Assembly (NCBI GenBank): GCA_963773655.1
Contig: CAVZBX010000003.1
Span: forward strand, 620,001-684,000
DNA: 64,000 nt
Reading direction: 5' to 3'
From: DASSQJ01 sp963773655
GTDB taxonomy: Bacteria; Actinomycetota; Actinomycetes; Actinomycetales; Dermatophilaceae
In this document: positions 19,697 to 28,233 of the stretch, one piece after another
Layout: each line of letters begins with the position of its first letter
Numbering within the stretch: the stretch's first letter is position 1
The notes under the pieces: generated by a model
Told to the model about the DNA's origin: nothing
Database searches by the model: none
The model's input: the letters and a program-made list of their open reading frames with translations, nothing else
Made by a program: the position numbers and the translations under genes

Positions 19697-19759
19697 ACAT
19701 TTCGGGGTGACCCCGAAATGTCGACGTGGCACCGGTTGCGTTCCCGTGCCATGTCGACA
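19697..19759. terminator. Double inverted repeat between convergent genes, probable bidirectional terminator
   Basis: A perfect 11-bp stem hairpin (ACATTTCGGGG, 3-base loop) occupies 19697-19721. A second inverted repeat, 14 bp with one mismatch (TGTCGACGTGGCAC), spans 19719-19759 and shares its left edge with the right edge of the first. The two structures are therefore mutually exclusive at three bases. They lie between kbl (+) and the symporter gene (-). Confidence 0.65.
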
Positions 19760-19804
19760 AACCGGGGTGTCGTCGAAGGACCGCCGGCCGTGTGCGCCGT
19801 GTGC

Positions 19805-21337
19805 TCACTCCCGCACCCGGCTGCGGGCCAGCGCCACCCGCTCCGGCGTGTGCAGCCGCACCATGGTCCGGCGGGTGCTCGCGGGGATGCGCGAGGGGGT
19901 CGCCAGGGAGACGACGACGGCCGTGACCAGCGCGAGCGGGGTGGCCCACATCGCCGGGTTGGCGAGCAGCGCCGCGGGCCACCCGCTGAGCCCGCCGACG
20001 GCCATGGTGATGCCGATGGCGCCGCCGGCCGAGACGCCCCCGACGAGGAGCCCGGCCATCGCCCCCGTCGTCGACAGCCGCCGCCACCACACGCCGAGCA
20101 GGATGAGCGGGGCGAAGGTCGCCGCCGCGACGGCGAAGGCGAGGCCGACCGTCGTGGCGAGCCCCAGCGGCTCCGACGCCCGGCTGACGACGTACGGCAC
20201 GACCGCCGCCAGCGCGGCTGCGTAGCGGAAGCCGCGGATCGCCGACCCGTCGCCGCCGGTCACCCGCGCCAGCCGCGGGCGCAGCAGCTCCTGGTCGAGG
20301 ACGCCCGTCACCGACATCGTCAGGCCCGACGCCGTCGAGAGGAAGGCCGCGAACGCCCCGCCGGCCAGCATCGCGGTGAGCAGCTCACCGGCCAGCCCGT
20401 CGACGACGGCGGTGGGCAGCCGCAGCACGATGGAGTCGGAGCGGGCCCCCTCGGGCAGGACCGGGAAGGCGACCCGTCCGAGCACGGCGTAGACGGGCGG
20501 CAGCAGGTAGAACATGCCGAGCAGGGCGAGCACCGTGACCGTGGTGCGGCGCGCGCCCACGCCGTCGGGGTTGGTGTAGTACCGGACGAGCACGTGCGGC
20601 AGGCCCATCGTGCCGAGGCACAGCGCGAGCACGGTCGACGCGGTGCGGTACGCCGGGTGGTCGTCGGGGCCCAGCGGGGTGAGCGGCACGTGCCACTCCT
20701 GCGGTACGACCGGCTGGGGGTGCCCGGCCCTCAGCCACAGGAAGAGCAGCACGAACGCCGGGATGGCGAGCGCGGTGATCTTGATCCAGAACTGGACGGC
20801 CTGGACGAAGGTGATCGACCGCATCCCCCCCGCGCCGACCGCGAGCGTGATGACGGCCATCACCACGAACCCGCCGAGCCACGGCGGGGCGCCGGTGACG
20901 AGGGTGAGGGTGAGGCTGGCGCCCTGGAACTGGGGGATGAGGTAGAGCCACCCGATCGCGACGGTGAGCACGGCGGTGACGAGCCGGATGGGGCGCGACC
21001 CCAGCCGCACCTGCGCGAAGTCGGGGAGGGTGTAGGCCCCCGAGCGGCGCAGCGGCGCGGCCACCATGACGAGCAGCACGAGGAAGCCGAGCGTGTACCC
21101 GATGGGCAGCCACAGCATGTCGACGCCCTGGTCGTAGACGAGCGCGGCGACTCCGAGGTAGCTGGCGGCGGACAGGTACTCGCCCCCGATGGCCGAGGCG
21201 TTGAGCCGGGGCGAGACGGTGCGGCCGGCGACGTAGAAGTCGCTGGTGCGTCGGGAGAGGCGCAGTCCGAGCCCGCCGACCGCGAGCGTGGTGAGCGAGA
21301 CCAGGACGACGGCCGCGACCGACAGCGAGCTGCTCAC
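19805..21337 (-). CDS. Sodium:solute symporter (SSS family, acetate/monocarboxylate type)
   Basis: A 510-residue transporter with 13 predicted membrane segments. It matches the cation/acetate symporter (ActP/MctC) branch: GGEYLSAASYLGVAALVYD near the N-terminus, AGGMRSITFVQAVQFWIKI in the middle, and LSTASGLTMSVTGVLDQELL. The GTG start at 21337 overlaps the stop of the DUF485 gene by GTGA. The DUF485 + SSS pairing is typical of ActP-like transporters. The LytTR/LytS pair just upstream on the same strand suggests substrate-dependent control. Substrate (acetate, pyruvate or another small acid) is inferred. Confidence 0.88.
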   Translation of the reverse strand: MSSSLSVAAVVLVSLTTLAVGGLGLRLSRRTSDFYVAGRTVSPRLNASAIGGEYLSAASYLGVAALVYDQGVDMLWLPIGYTLGFLVLLVMVAAPLRRSGAYTLPDFAQVRLGSRPIRLVTAVLTVAIGWLYLIPQFQGASLTLTLVTGAPPWLGGFVVMAVITLAVGAGGMRSITFVQAVQFWIKITALAIPAFVLLFLWLRAGHPQPVVPQEWHVPLTPLGPDDHPAYRTASTVLALCLGTMGLPHVLVRYYTNPDGVGARRTTVTVLALLGMFYLLPPVYAVLGRVAFPVLPEGARSDSIVLRLPTAVVDGLAGELLTAMLAGGAFAAFLSTASGLTMSVTGVLDQELLRPRLARVTGGDGSAIRGFRYAAALAAVVPYVVSRASEPLGLATTVGLAFAVAAATFAPLILLGVWWRRLSTTGAMAGLLVGGVSAGGAIGITMAVGGLSGWPAALLANPAMWATPLALVTAVVVSLATPSRIPASTRRTMVRLHTPERVALARSRVRE

Positions 21338-21684
21338 GAGTCCTCGACGACCTCGGTGAAGTCGCTCTCGATCCGCTCCGCCTGCCGGGTGTACCACCGG
21401 GCGAGCACCCACGCGGTCGGGTAGACGATGCCACCGAGGACCACCCAGGGGAGGCCGACGCCGAGCACCGAGACGGTGCGGGTGGCGGGGACGAGGGTGA
21501 GGACCACCGGGAGGGTGGCGAGGAAGACGACGGTGAGCGCGAGCACGGACAGCGACAGCCGCAGCTGCTCGCGCATCAGTCCGTCGAGGTAGACGTCGCC
21601 GAGCTCGGTCTGCTCGTCGAGCTCGCTGGAGACGGGGAGCGACCGGGCCCTCGCGGCTCCGCGCCGGGAGCTCGAGACCCGCAC
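21334..21684 (-). CDS. DUF485-type small membrane protein, symporter partner
   Basis: A 116-residue protein. A charged N-terminus is followed by two transmembrane segments (LSLSVLALTVVFLATLP and VLGVGLPWVVLGGIVYP) and a VLARWYTRQAERIE tail, as in the YjcH/DUF485 proteins encoded before ActP. I start at GTG 21684; a later in-frame ATG at 21576 would keep only the membrane part. It ends in GTGA overlap with the symporter gene, and starts beyond the 3' end of the response-regulator gene by 32 bases. Confidence 0.75.
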   Translation of the reverse strand: MRVSSSRRGAARARSLPVSSELDEQTELGDVYLDGLMREQLRLSLSVLALTVVFLATLPVVLTLVPATRTVSVLGVGLPWVVLGGIVYPTAWVLARWYTRQAERIESDFTEVVEDS

Positions 21685-21715
21685 CCGCGGCGGGGTGGCG
21701 CCGCCGCCGCGCGGG

Positions 21716-22528
21716 TCAGTCGGCGGCGCCACGCGGGGCCGCCCCGGGGGCCGGGCGCCGGTCGCCGATCGGCCGGCGCAGGAGGGTGTCGCGCAGCTCC
21801 TTGGTGTGCCGCCTCGACACCTGCAGCTCGGTGCGGCCCACGACGACGGTGCACCTCCCGTGCTCCATCCGCACCTCGCTGACGTGGGGGAGCGAGACGA
21901 GGGTGCTGCGGTGGATGCGCACGAACCCGTGCTCGGCCCAGCGCTCCTCGAGGACGCTGAGCGGGACACGCACCAGGTGGGAGCCGCTGTCGGTGTGCAG
22001 GCGGGCGTAGTCACCGTGCGCCTGGGCGTAGCGGATCTGGGTGCGCGTGATGAACCGGGTGATCCCGCCGAGCTCGACGGGGATGGTCTCGTCCTCGGTC
22101 GGCGCGGCGCTCTCGCCCGGGGGTGCCGCGGTCACCTCGGCCGCCCGCTCGCGCTGGCCGACCACCCGGCGCACCGCCTCGCCGAGCCGTTCGCCGCGGA
22201 CCGGCTTCATCACGTAGTCGGTGGCGTCGACGGCGAACGCGTCGACCGCGTGCTGGTCGTGCGCCGTGACGAAGACGATCTGCGGCCGGTCGGCGAAGCG
22301 GGAGATGACCCGGGCCAGCGCCATCCCGTCCAGGCCCGGCATCGAGATGTCGCTGAAGACGACGTCGACGTCGCGGGCGTCGAGCACCTGGAGGGCCTCG
22401 GTGCCGCTCGAGGCGGTGATCACCTCACCGATACGGTCGTCACGCCCCAGGAGGAAGCCGAGCTCGGAGAGCACGGGCAGCTCGTCGTCGACGACGAGGG
22501 CCACGAGTCCGGCACCGGTGGTGGACAT
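21716..22528 (-). CDS. LytTR-family response regulator
   Basis: A 270-residue response regulator. The N-terminal receiver domain has acidic residues in LVVDDE, the phosphoacceptor aspartate in VFSDISMPG and the conserved lysine in YVMKPV. The C-terminal LytTR DNA-binding domain contains RYAQAHGDYARLHT and FVRIHRSTLVSL. It belongs with the LytS-type kinase encoded 20 bases upstream, and the adjacent symporter is the likely target, as in the BtsSR and YpdAB systems that sense pyruvate. ATG at 22528. Confidence 0.93.
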   Translation of the reverse strand: MSTTGAGLVALVVDDELPVLSELGFLLGRDDRIGEVITASSGTEALQVLDARDVDVVFSDISMPGLDGMALARVISRFADRPQIVFVTAHDQHAVDAFAVDATDYVMKPVRGERLGEAVRRVVGQRERAAEVTAAPPGESAAPTEDETIPVELGGITRFITRTQIRYAQAHGDYARLHTDSGSHLVRVPLSVLEERWAEHGFVRIHRSTLVSLPHVSEVRMEHGRCTVVVGRTELQVSRRHTKELRDTLLRRPIGDRRPAPGAAPRGAAD

Positions 22529-22548
22529 GACCGAAGCGTAGGGCAGCC

Positions 22549-23745
22549 TCAGCCCGGGGCAAGGGTGCCGGGAGCGAACTTCGGCACGCGGAAGACCACC
22601 CTGGTGCCGGCGCCCGGGGCGGTCTCGACGACCAGCCCGAACTCGTCGCCGTACACCTGCCGGAGCCGCGCGTCGACGTTGCCGAGCCCGATGGAGTCGG
22701 TGGCGCTCGCCCCGTCGAGGATGCGCCGGACCCGCTCCGGGTCGGTGCCGACGCCGTCGTCCTCGATGGCGATCTCGGCCTCCGCGCCGCGGTCGGTGGC
22801 GGTGATGGTGACGTGACCGACGCCCTCCTTCTCCGCGAGCCCGTGCCGCACCGCGTTCTCGACGAGGGGCTGCACGGCGAGGTACGGCAGCGTCACGGGC
22901 AGCACCTCGGGCGCGACGAGCAGGCGGATCTGGAGGCGTTCGCCGAAGCGGGCCTGCTCGAGCACGAGGTAGCGCTCGACGTTGCGCAGCTCCTCGGCGA
23001 GGGTCGTGAACGGCCCACCCGCGCGCAGCGCGTAGCGGGTGAAGTCGGCGAAGTCGATGAGCAGCTCGCGGGCACGGTCGGGGTCGGTGCGGACGAAGGA
23101 CGCGATCGCCGCGAGGCTGTTGTAGATGAAGTGCGGGCTGATCTGTGCGCGCAGCGCGCGCAGCTCGGCCTCGGTGGCCCGGTCGCGGGTGCGGGCCAGC
23201 TCGGCGAGGGCGAGCTGGCTCGACACCCACGCGGCGACCTCCTCGGTCGCGCGAGCCAGGCCGGGGGAGGGGCTCTCGGTCCACGCCGTCAGGGTGCCCA
23301 CGACGAGGCTGTCCATGACGAGCGGGGCTGTCACCGCCGTGCGCACCGGGCACATCGGGTCCTGGCACCAGACGTCGCCCAGGCCGTGGACGACGGTGCG
23401 GCCACTGCTCAGGGTCTCCGCGCCGAGGCGCACGGCACTGTCCCGGTGGTGGTCGCCGGCTCCCGTCCACGACAGCGTCGCCCCGGGGTCGGCGATGGAC
23501 AGGGCGTGCGCGCCGAGGATGGCGAGCAGGTGTCTGCCGGCGCGCTCGGCGCCCTCGGGCGTCAGGCCCGAGGCGAGGTGCTCGGCGGCCAGCGACGCCG
23601 TGTGCAAGGTGGCGTACGTGGCCCGGTCGACCTCGGAGATGAAGCCGCTGCGGCGGCTGCGGCGCCACATCCAGGTGCCGAGCCACAGCAGGAGCAGCAC
23701 ACCCGAGACCAGCACCGCCGTCGGCCAGTGGATGCTGCCCGTCAT
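22549..23745 (-). CDS. LytS/YehU-type sensor histidine kinase
   Basis: A 398-residue membrane kinase. One N-terminal transmembrane helix (residues 9-27) is followed by a GAF-like domain (about 45-185, with a CQDPMCPV cysteine pair) and a His_kinase domain with the phosphoacceptor in LRAQISPHFIYNSL. A HATPase_c domain follows (ENAVRHGL N-box, EDDGVG G1 box, GLGNVDARL G2 box). It lacks the multi-pass 5TM_LYT sensor of BtsS, so ligand sensing is probably cytosolic through the GAF-like region. The cysteines could make it redox- or metal-responsive; this is an inference. Confidence 0.92.
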   Translation of the reverse strand: MTGSIHWPTAVLVSGVLLLLWLGTWMWRRSRRSGFISEVDRATYATLHTASLAAEHLASGLTPEGAERAGRHLLAILGAHALSIADPGATLSWTGAGDHHRDSAVRLGAETLSSGRTVVHGLGDVWCQDPMCPVRTAVTAPLVMDSLVVGTLTAWTESPSPGLARATEEVAAWVSSQLALAELARTRDRATEAELRALRAQISPHFIYNSLAAIASFVRTDPDRARELLIDFADFTRYALRAGGPFTTLAEELRNVERYLVLEQARFGERLQIRLLVAPEVLPVTLPYLAVQPLVENAVRHGLAEKEGVGHVTITATDRGAEAEIAIEDDGVGTDPERVRRILDGASATDSIGLGNVDARLRQVYGDEFGLVVETAPGAGTRVVFRVPKFAPGTLAPG

Positions 23746-23780
23746 GGGGCCACCCTAGGGTCGGTGCGGCGCGGCCTCGT

Positions 23781-23786
23781 TAGGCT
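23781..23786 (+). promoter_or_regulatory. -10 box for leaderless Fic-like gene
   Basis: TAGGCT followed by six bases and the GTG at 23793. Confidence 0.5.
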
Positions 23787-23792
23787 CGCGGC

Positions 23793-24647
23793 GTGCCCGC
23801 CACCGAGAGCCCAGCCGTCGACGCCGTGTCCCGGCTCGCCGAGCTGCCGGGGGTGCCGGAGCAGGTGGAGGCCGCCCGGGAGGCGTGCACCCGGCTGCGG
23901 TGGCACCCCGCCCTGCGGCGGCGCATCCCCGAGGCGGCGGCCGAGTCCCGGGTGCGCGGGGCGGTCGCCAGCGGGGAGCTCGAGGGGGCGAGCCTCCCGG
24001 TCGACCTCGTCCGCGACCTCATGCGCGGCGCCACCCGGTGGCCCGAGCCCCCGGACCCGGTGGAGCAGGTGGTCAAGGGCGTCGTCGCGGCGACGGCCGA
24101 GACCGAGCACGTGCGCGAGGTGGTGCTGCGTTCACCGCAGCAGGCCCTGGCCCGGCTGCACACCGTGGCCGTCGCCGGGCTGGTGCCGGACGACGCGCTG
24201 GGCCGACCGCGGCGCGAGGGGGAGGACTGCGCCGAGCTGACCGACCTCGGGCCGGCTCCGGCGTCGACGGATGCCGCGCTCCGGCTCCGGCAGGTCGTGG
24301 AGGTGCTGCTCGCCACCCCGCGGCTCCCGGTGGTGGTCGCGGCCGCCGTCGTCCACGCCGAGCTCGCGACGGTGCGGCCGTTCGTGCGCGGCAACGCGGT
24401 CGTGGCTCGCGCCCTGGACCGGGCGGTGGCCCGGGCCGGCGGCCTCGACCCCACCGGCGTCGCCGTCACCGAGGCCGGACACGGCGTCGACGGGGGTGCC
24501 GGCTACGTCGGTGCGCTCGCGGCCTACGGACGCGGCGACGCAGCCGGGGTGGGCCTGTGGCTCAGCCACTGCTGCACCGCGGTGCGGGCGGCCGCCGACG
24601 AGGGGACCCGCGTGGCGGACGCGGTGCTCGCGGGCCGTCTGTCCTGA
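23793..24647 (+). CDS. Fic-fold protein with degenerate catalytic motif
   Basis: A 284-residue protein with Fic topology. The canonical active-site loop HPFx(D/E)GNGRxxR appears here as RPFVRGNAVVAR: the catalytic His, the acidic metal ligand and the second Gly-Arg are all replaced. Upstream, the segment SGELEG fits the inhibitory-helix motif (S/T)xxxE(G/N). Family knowledge says such a protein would not AMPylate. It probably acts as a scaffold or binding protein. It sits upstream of the Ssd/Tad cluster as its homologs do in Streptomyces, where they are often labelled oxidoreductase. GTG start; a TAGGCT box six bases upstream predicts a leaderless mRNA. Confidence 0.72.
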   Translation: MPATESPAVDAVSRLAELPGVPEQVEAAREACTRLRWHPALRRRIPEAAAESRVRGAVASGELEGASLPVDLVRDLMRGATRWPEPPDPVEQVVKGVVAATAETEHVREVVLRSPQQALARLHTVAVAGLVPDDALGRPRREGEDCAELTDLGPAPASTDAALRLRQVVEVLLATPRLPVVVAAAVVHAELATVRPFVRGNAVVARALDRAVARAGGLDPTGVAVTEAGHGVDGGAGYVGALAAYGRGDAAGVGLWLSHCCTAVRAAADEGTRVADAVLAGRLS

Positions 24648-25577
24648 CCGCATCTCCTCGGGGCGCACTGCTGCGCGGCGTGGACCGGGCGAGTGGCGGG
24701 TCGGTCGCGCCCGCCACCGTTCGTCGCACGGTGGCGCTCCTCACCTTGCTCCCGGAGGGCGCGAGGAGTAGAACCGGAGGTGAGGTGGAGACGGGAGACC
24801 GTCACCACCTCGTGACCTACCGCAGGACCACGGGTACCCACGCGCGGGCAGTCCACTGATGGACCGATCGTGGCGGGCTGGACCCGCTGCGACGACTGAG
24901 ACGCAGCACGCATGGTCGCCCCGACGCCCTGCGGCGGGATGGCGCCCCCGCCCGCGAGGGAGGGGGCGCCGTCGTGTGCTGCGGCCGTCACGTCGCCGAC
25001 CCGCGGCCTCCACGACCGTCGCCGCCCCGGAGACCCGCCTCCACGGCCGTCGCCGACCGGGAGGGCCGGCTCCCCGGCCGTCGCCGGCCGAGGTGATCAA
25101 ACCTTCAACAGAAGTGTCCCGATCTACGGAATCAGTGGTTCTGAGCACCTCTTGAGGACGAAATCGGAAGGTCGAGGGCGGGACTTGCGCATCGACCCGT
25201 CCATGCGACACGATTGACCCACTCGCTCCCCTTCGGGGTTGAGCGAATGGCGGACCGGCTTCTCCCCCCCGGAGCTCGGCTCGCCGACGGCCCCGGTTGT
25301 CCCCCCGACCGGGGCCGTCCCATACCTCCTGAGCAGTGAGGCGCGGGGCCCCGGTTCGCGGGGCCCCACCGTGCGCCGGGGCCGTCCCATACCCCTGAGG
25401 CGCGAGGCGCGAGGCCCCGGTTCGCGGGCGCCCCGCCGTGCGCCGCGGCCGTCCCATCACCCCGCGGACCGCCGTGCAGCACGCTCCGTCGTCCACAGGC
25501 CGGGCTGCCGGCCGGCCCCGTCCACAGGACGGCCGCGCCCTCTGTCGCGAGCCGCTCCCTCCCCCCAGGCTGCGGTC
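24648..25577. other. 930-base non-coding spacer before Tad cluster
   Basis: No convincing gene is present on either strand; the long minus-strand frame (24741-25496) has biased low-complexity composition. The segment 25090-25250 is noticeably richer in A/T than its surroundings. It holds a hairpin with a UUCG tetraloop (stem TCGCTC/GAGCGA plus CCC/GGG, 25223-25246). A second hairpin of two GGGGCCCC octamers (25345-25352 and 25360-25367) lies in the tandem repeat described separately. A promoter, an RNA, or both could lie here. Confidence 0.5.
25314..25457 (+). repeat. 67-base tandem repeat, two copies plus start of a third
   Basis: Copies at 25314-25380 and 25381-25447 begin GCCGTCCCAT and share GGCCCCGGTTCGCGGG and CCGTGCGCCG with a few substitutions. 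A third GCCGTCCCAT begins at 25448. The units carry the GGGGCCCC hairpin. They lie 120-260 bases upstream of the ssd gene. Confidence 0.75.
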
Positions 25578-26309
25578 ATGCCGACGTCATCCGTCATCGT
25601 GGTCGTGGGCGCCTCCGGAGGTCTGGGCGCGAGCACGCTGAGCCTCGCCGTGGGCCGGCGACTGGCTGCCACCGGGCCGCCCTGCGTCGTCGTCGACCTC
25701 GACCTCGGTGGCGGTGGTCTCGACGTCACCGCCGGGGTCGAGCACCTGCCCGGGCGGCGCTGGCCCGCCCTGGCCGACGTGCGAGGTCGGGTCGACCCCG
25801 ACGTCCTCGCCGCCTCGCTGCCGCAGGAGGACGGGTGCCGGCTGTTGTCGGCAGGCGGCCCCTCCGCTGGACCCGTGCCGGAACGAGCGGTCGCCGACGT
25901 GCTGGCGTCGGTCACGGCGGGCGGGCGGGTGGTCCTCGACACCGGCCGGGCACCCCCACCGTCGGCGGTCCTGGCCGAGGGTCCCCTCGTCCTCCTCCTC
26001 GTCTCGCTGCGCACGCGCGGGCTGGCCGACGCCGACGCACGGCTCGAGGCCCTGCTCGACGCCGGCGGGACGGTCGGCCATCCTCCCGATCTCCGGCTCG
26101 TCACCCGTGGCGGCGACCGTCCGGGCGCCGACGTCGTCGACGACGTCGTGGCTCACCTCGGGGTCTCCCACCTGTGTCACCTGCCCGACGACCCCCGGGT
26201 GGCCCGGGATGCCGAGCGCGGGCTGTGGCCGGGTGCCGGCCGTGACGCCGTGCGCCGGGCTGCCGATGCCGTGGTGGACGTCGTCGACTCACTCGAGGCG
26301 GCGTCGTGA
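25578..26309 (+). CDS. ssd: Ssd/CpaE-like septum-site/pilus ATPase-fold protein
   Basis: A 243-residue protein that opens with VVVGASGGLGASTLSLAVG, a deviant P-loop of the MinD/CpaE family, and has a VVDLDLGGGGLDV Walker B-like segment. The P-loop has alanine-serine where lysine is expected (GASGGLGAST), so ATPase activity may be weak. It corresponds to Rv3660c (septum site-determining protein Ssd), first gene of the actinobacterial Tad cluster, and probably localises the pilus assembly complex. ATG at 25578; the stop overlaps the next start by GTGA. Confidence 0.85.
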   Translation: MPTSSVIVVVGASGGLGASTLSLAVGRRLAATGPPCVVVDLDLGGGGLDVTAGVEHLPGRRWPALADVRGRVDPDVLAASLPQEDGCRLLSAGGPSAGPVPERAVADVLASVTAGGRVVLDTGRAPPPSAVLAEGPLVLLLVSLRTRGLADADARLEALLDAGGTVGHPPDLRLVTRGGDRPGADVVDDVVAHLGVSHLCHLPDDPRVARDAERGLWPGAGRDAVRRAADAVVDVVDSLEAAS

Positions 26310-27478
26310 CGGCGACGGCGGGGGCGCTGCGAGCTGCCGTCGAACGGTCCATCCGGGCGGGCAGACCGCCCGACGCCGCCACGATCGGCTCCATCGCCGC
26401 GGAGCACGCCCCGACCCTCGGCGACGAGGGCCGCGCGCGAGCGGCGGCCGACCTCGGCGCCCGGCTCGTCGGCCTGGGGCCGATGACGACGCTGGCGGCC
26501 GACCCCGAGGTCACCGACATCCTGGTCAACGGGGACGGCTCGGTGTGGGTCGACCGTGGCGCCGGCATCGAACGCAGCGTGGTCGACGTTCCCCTCGACG
26601 AGCTCCGCCCGCTGGCGGTGCGCCTGGCGGGGACGGCGGGGAGACGGCTCGACGACGCCCAGCCGTGGGTCGACGGCGTCCTGCCGGGAGGCGTCCGGCT
26701 GCACGCGGTTCTCCCACCGCTCGCGGAGGGTGGTGCCCACCTGAGCCTGCGCCTGGCGCGGGTCCGCCCCGGCGGGCTCGCCGCACTGGAGAGGCGGGGG
26801 GCGCTGGCGCCGGGTGCGGCCGACGTCCTCGGCGCCCTGGTGCAGGCGCGTGCCTCCGTGCTCGTCACCGGGGGCACCGGGGCCGGCAAGACCACGGTCC
26901 TCGCGGCGATGCTCGCCGAGTGTCCTTCCTCCGAGCGGCTCGTCGTGGTGGAGGACGTCCGCGAGCTCGCTCCCGACCACCCCCACGTGGTCCGGCTGCA
27001 GGGACGCGACGCCAACGTCGAGGGCGTCGGCGCCGTCCCCCTCACCGTCCTCGTCCGCCAGGCCCTGCGCATGCGCCCGGACCGGTTGGTCGTCGGCGAG
27101 GTCCGGGGCGCGGAGGTCCGCGACCTGCTCGCGGCACTCAACACCGGGCACGAGGGAGGTGCCAGCACCCTCCACGCGAACGGTGCCGCCGAGGTGCCTG
27201 CCCGCCTCGAGGCCCTCGGGGCGCTCGCCGGCATGGCGCCGTCGGCGGTCCACTCACAGCTCCGTGGGGCGGTCCAGGCCGTGGTGCACGTCGCCCGCGG
27301 CGTCGGGGGACGGCGTACGGTCCGCGAGGTCGGGGTGGTGAGGGGTGGCCGTGACGGTGAGGTGGTCGTCGAGGCCGCGGTCGACTTCTCCTCCGGGCGA
27401 CTCGTGTGGGGGCCGGGTGGCCCCAGGTTGCGGACGCTGCTCGCCCGCGGCACCGCCGGGCCCGGAGGCGCGCCGTGA
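26306..27478 (+). CDS. tadA: TadA/CpaF secretion ATPase
   Basis: A 390-residue ATPase of the type II/IV secretion superfamily. It has Walker A GGTGAGKTT, an Asp box (VVVEDVRELAP), Walker B-like RPDRLVVGEVRG and the His box TGHEGGASTLHAN. It powers Tad pilus assembly at the membrane. It starts at a GTG inside the ssd stop (GTGA) and its own stop overlaps the tadB start by GTGA, so the cluster is one coupled transcript. Corresponds to Rv3659c. Confidence 0.93.
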   Translation: MTATAGALRAAVERSIRAGRPPDAATIGSIAAEHAPTLGDEGRARAAADLGARLVGLGPMTTLAADPEVTDILVNGDGSVWVDRGAGIERSVVDVPLDELRPLAVRLAGTAGRRLDDAQPWVDGVLPGGVRLHAVLPPLAEGGAHLSLRLARVRPGGLAALERRGALAPGAADVLGALVQARASVLVTGGTGAGKTTVLAAMLAECPSSERLVVVEDVRELAPDHPHVVRLQGRDANVEGVGAVPLTVLVRQALRMRPDRLVVGEVRGAEVRDLLAALNTGHEGGASTLHANGAAEVPARLEALGALAGMAPSAVHSQLRGAVQAVVHVARGVGGRRTVREVGVVRGGRDGEVVVEAAVDFSSGRLVWGPGGPRLRTLLARGTAGPGGAP

Positions 27479-28233
27479 CCGGCGCCGTCGTGCTGGTGGT
27501 CCTCGCGGTGCTCCTCTGGCCCACGCGGGGGCACGAGGGGCGGGAGGACCGCGCGTCCCTCGGGGCGCCGAGGCGGGTGCGAGCCCTCCGGCGTGCCGGT
27601 GCCGCCGGGTGGCGCGCTCGACCGCGCACCGATGACGACGGATGGGTCGCGGACCTCGCCGAGGTGGTGGTCGTCGGGCTCGACGCCGGCCTGGACCTGC
27701 CTCGAGCGGTGCTCACCGCGACGAGGTCACCGACGGTCGCGCGACGTGCTCCCACGCTGAGCGGGCGGGTCGCCGACGCGGTGGAGTCCGGGGAGTCGGT
27801 CGCCCGCTGCCTCGGCGGGCTCGAGGACCACGCCGGCCCCGGGCACGTCCCCGGCGCGCTGCGCCCCCGCGAGGCCGCGGAGGTCGACGTGCTCGTGCGC
27901 TCCTGGCTGCTCTCCGAGCGGGCCGGCGCCGCCGCCTCCACGACCACCGCGGCGGCTGCCGTTGCCCTGCGGGCCAGGCGCGCGGACCGCGAGCGGGCCC
28001 GGGCGCTCGCAGCCGGACCGCGGGCCTCGATGTGGCTGCTCACCGCCCTGCCGCTGCTCGGCCCCGGCATCGGGCTGCTCGTCGGTGTGGAGCCCGGTCG
28101 GCTGTACGGCTCGGAGCCGGCGCGGGTGGGCGCCCTGGCCGGCGTGCTGTTCACCGTCGGGGGGTGGGCGTGGGCGGGCCACATCCTGCGCCGGGCCCAC
28201 CGTCCCGCCACCACGGAGGGACGCGCCGGGTGA
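27475..28233 (+). CDS. tadB: TadB-like type II secretion F-domain membrane protein
   Basis: A 252-residue protein with an N-terminal membrane segment, a cytosolic T2SSF domain (LAEVVVVGLDAGLDLPRAV ... SGESVARCLGGLEDH) and two C-terminal membrane helices (MWLLTALPLLGPGIGLL and LAGVLFTVGGWAWAGHIL). It forms the inner-membrane platform of the Tad machine with TadC. It starts and ends in GTGA overlaps. Corresponds to Rv3658c. Confidence 0.85.
   Translation: MTGAVVLVVLAVLLWPTRGHEGREDRASLGAPRRVRALRRAGAAGWRARPRTDDDGWVADLAEVVVVGLDAGLDLPRAVLTATRSPTVARRAPTLSGRVADAVESGESVARCLGGLEDHAGPGHVPGALRPREAAEVDVLVRSWLLSERAGAAASTTTAAAAVALRARRADRERARALAAGPRASMWLLTALPLLGPGIGLLVGVEPGRLYGSEPARVGALAGVLFTVGGWAWAGHILRRAHRPATTEGRAG

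Noticed and set aside
25340..25370. A tRNA-like TTCG arm in GGTTCGCGGG
   Set aside because: The rest of a cloverleaf is absent; the segment is a repeat hairpin of two GGGGCCCC octamers.
24741..25496. 251-residue minus-strand frame in the spacer before the Tad cluster
   Set aside because: No recognisable domain, no ribosome binding site, and composition shaped by the 67-base repeats.
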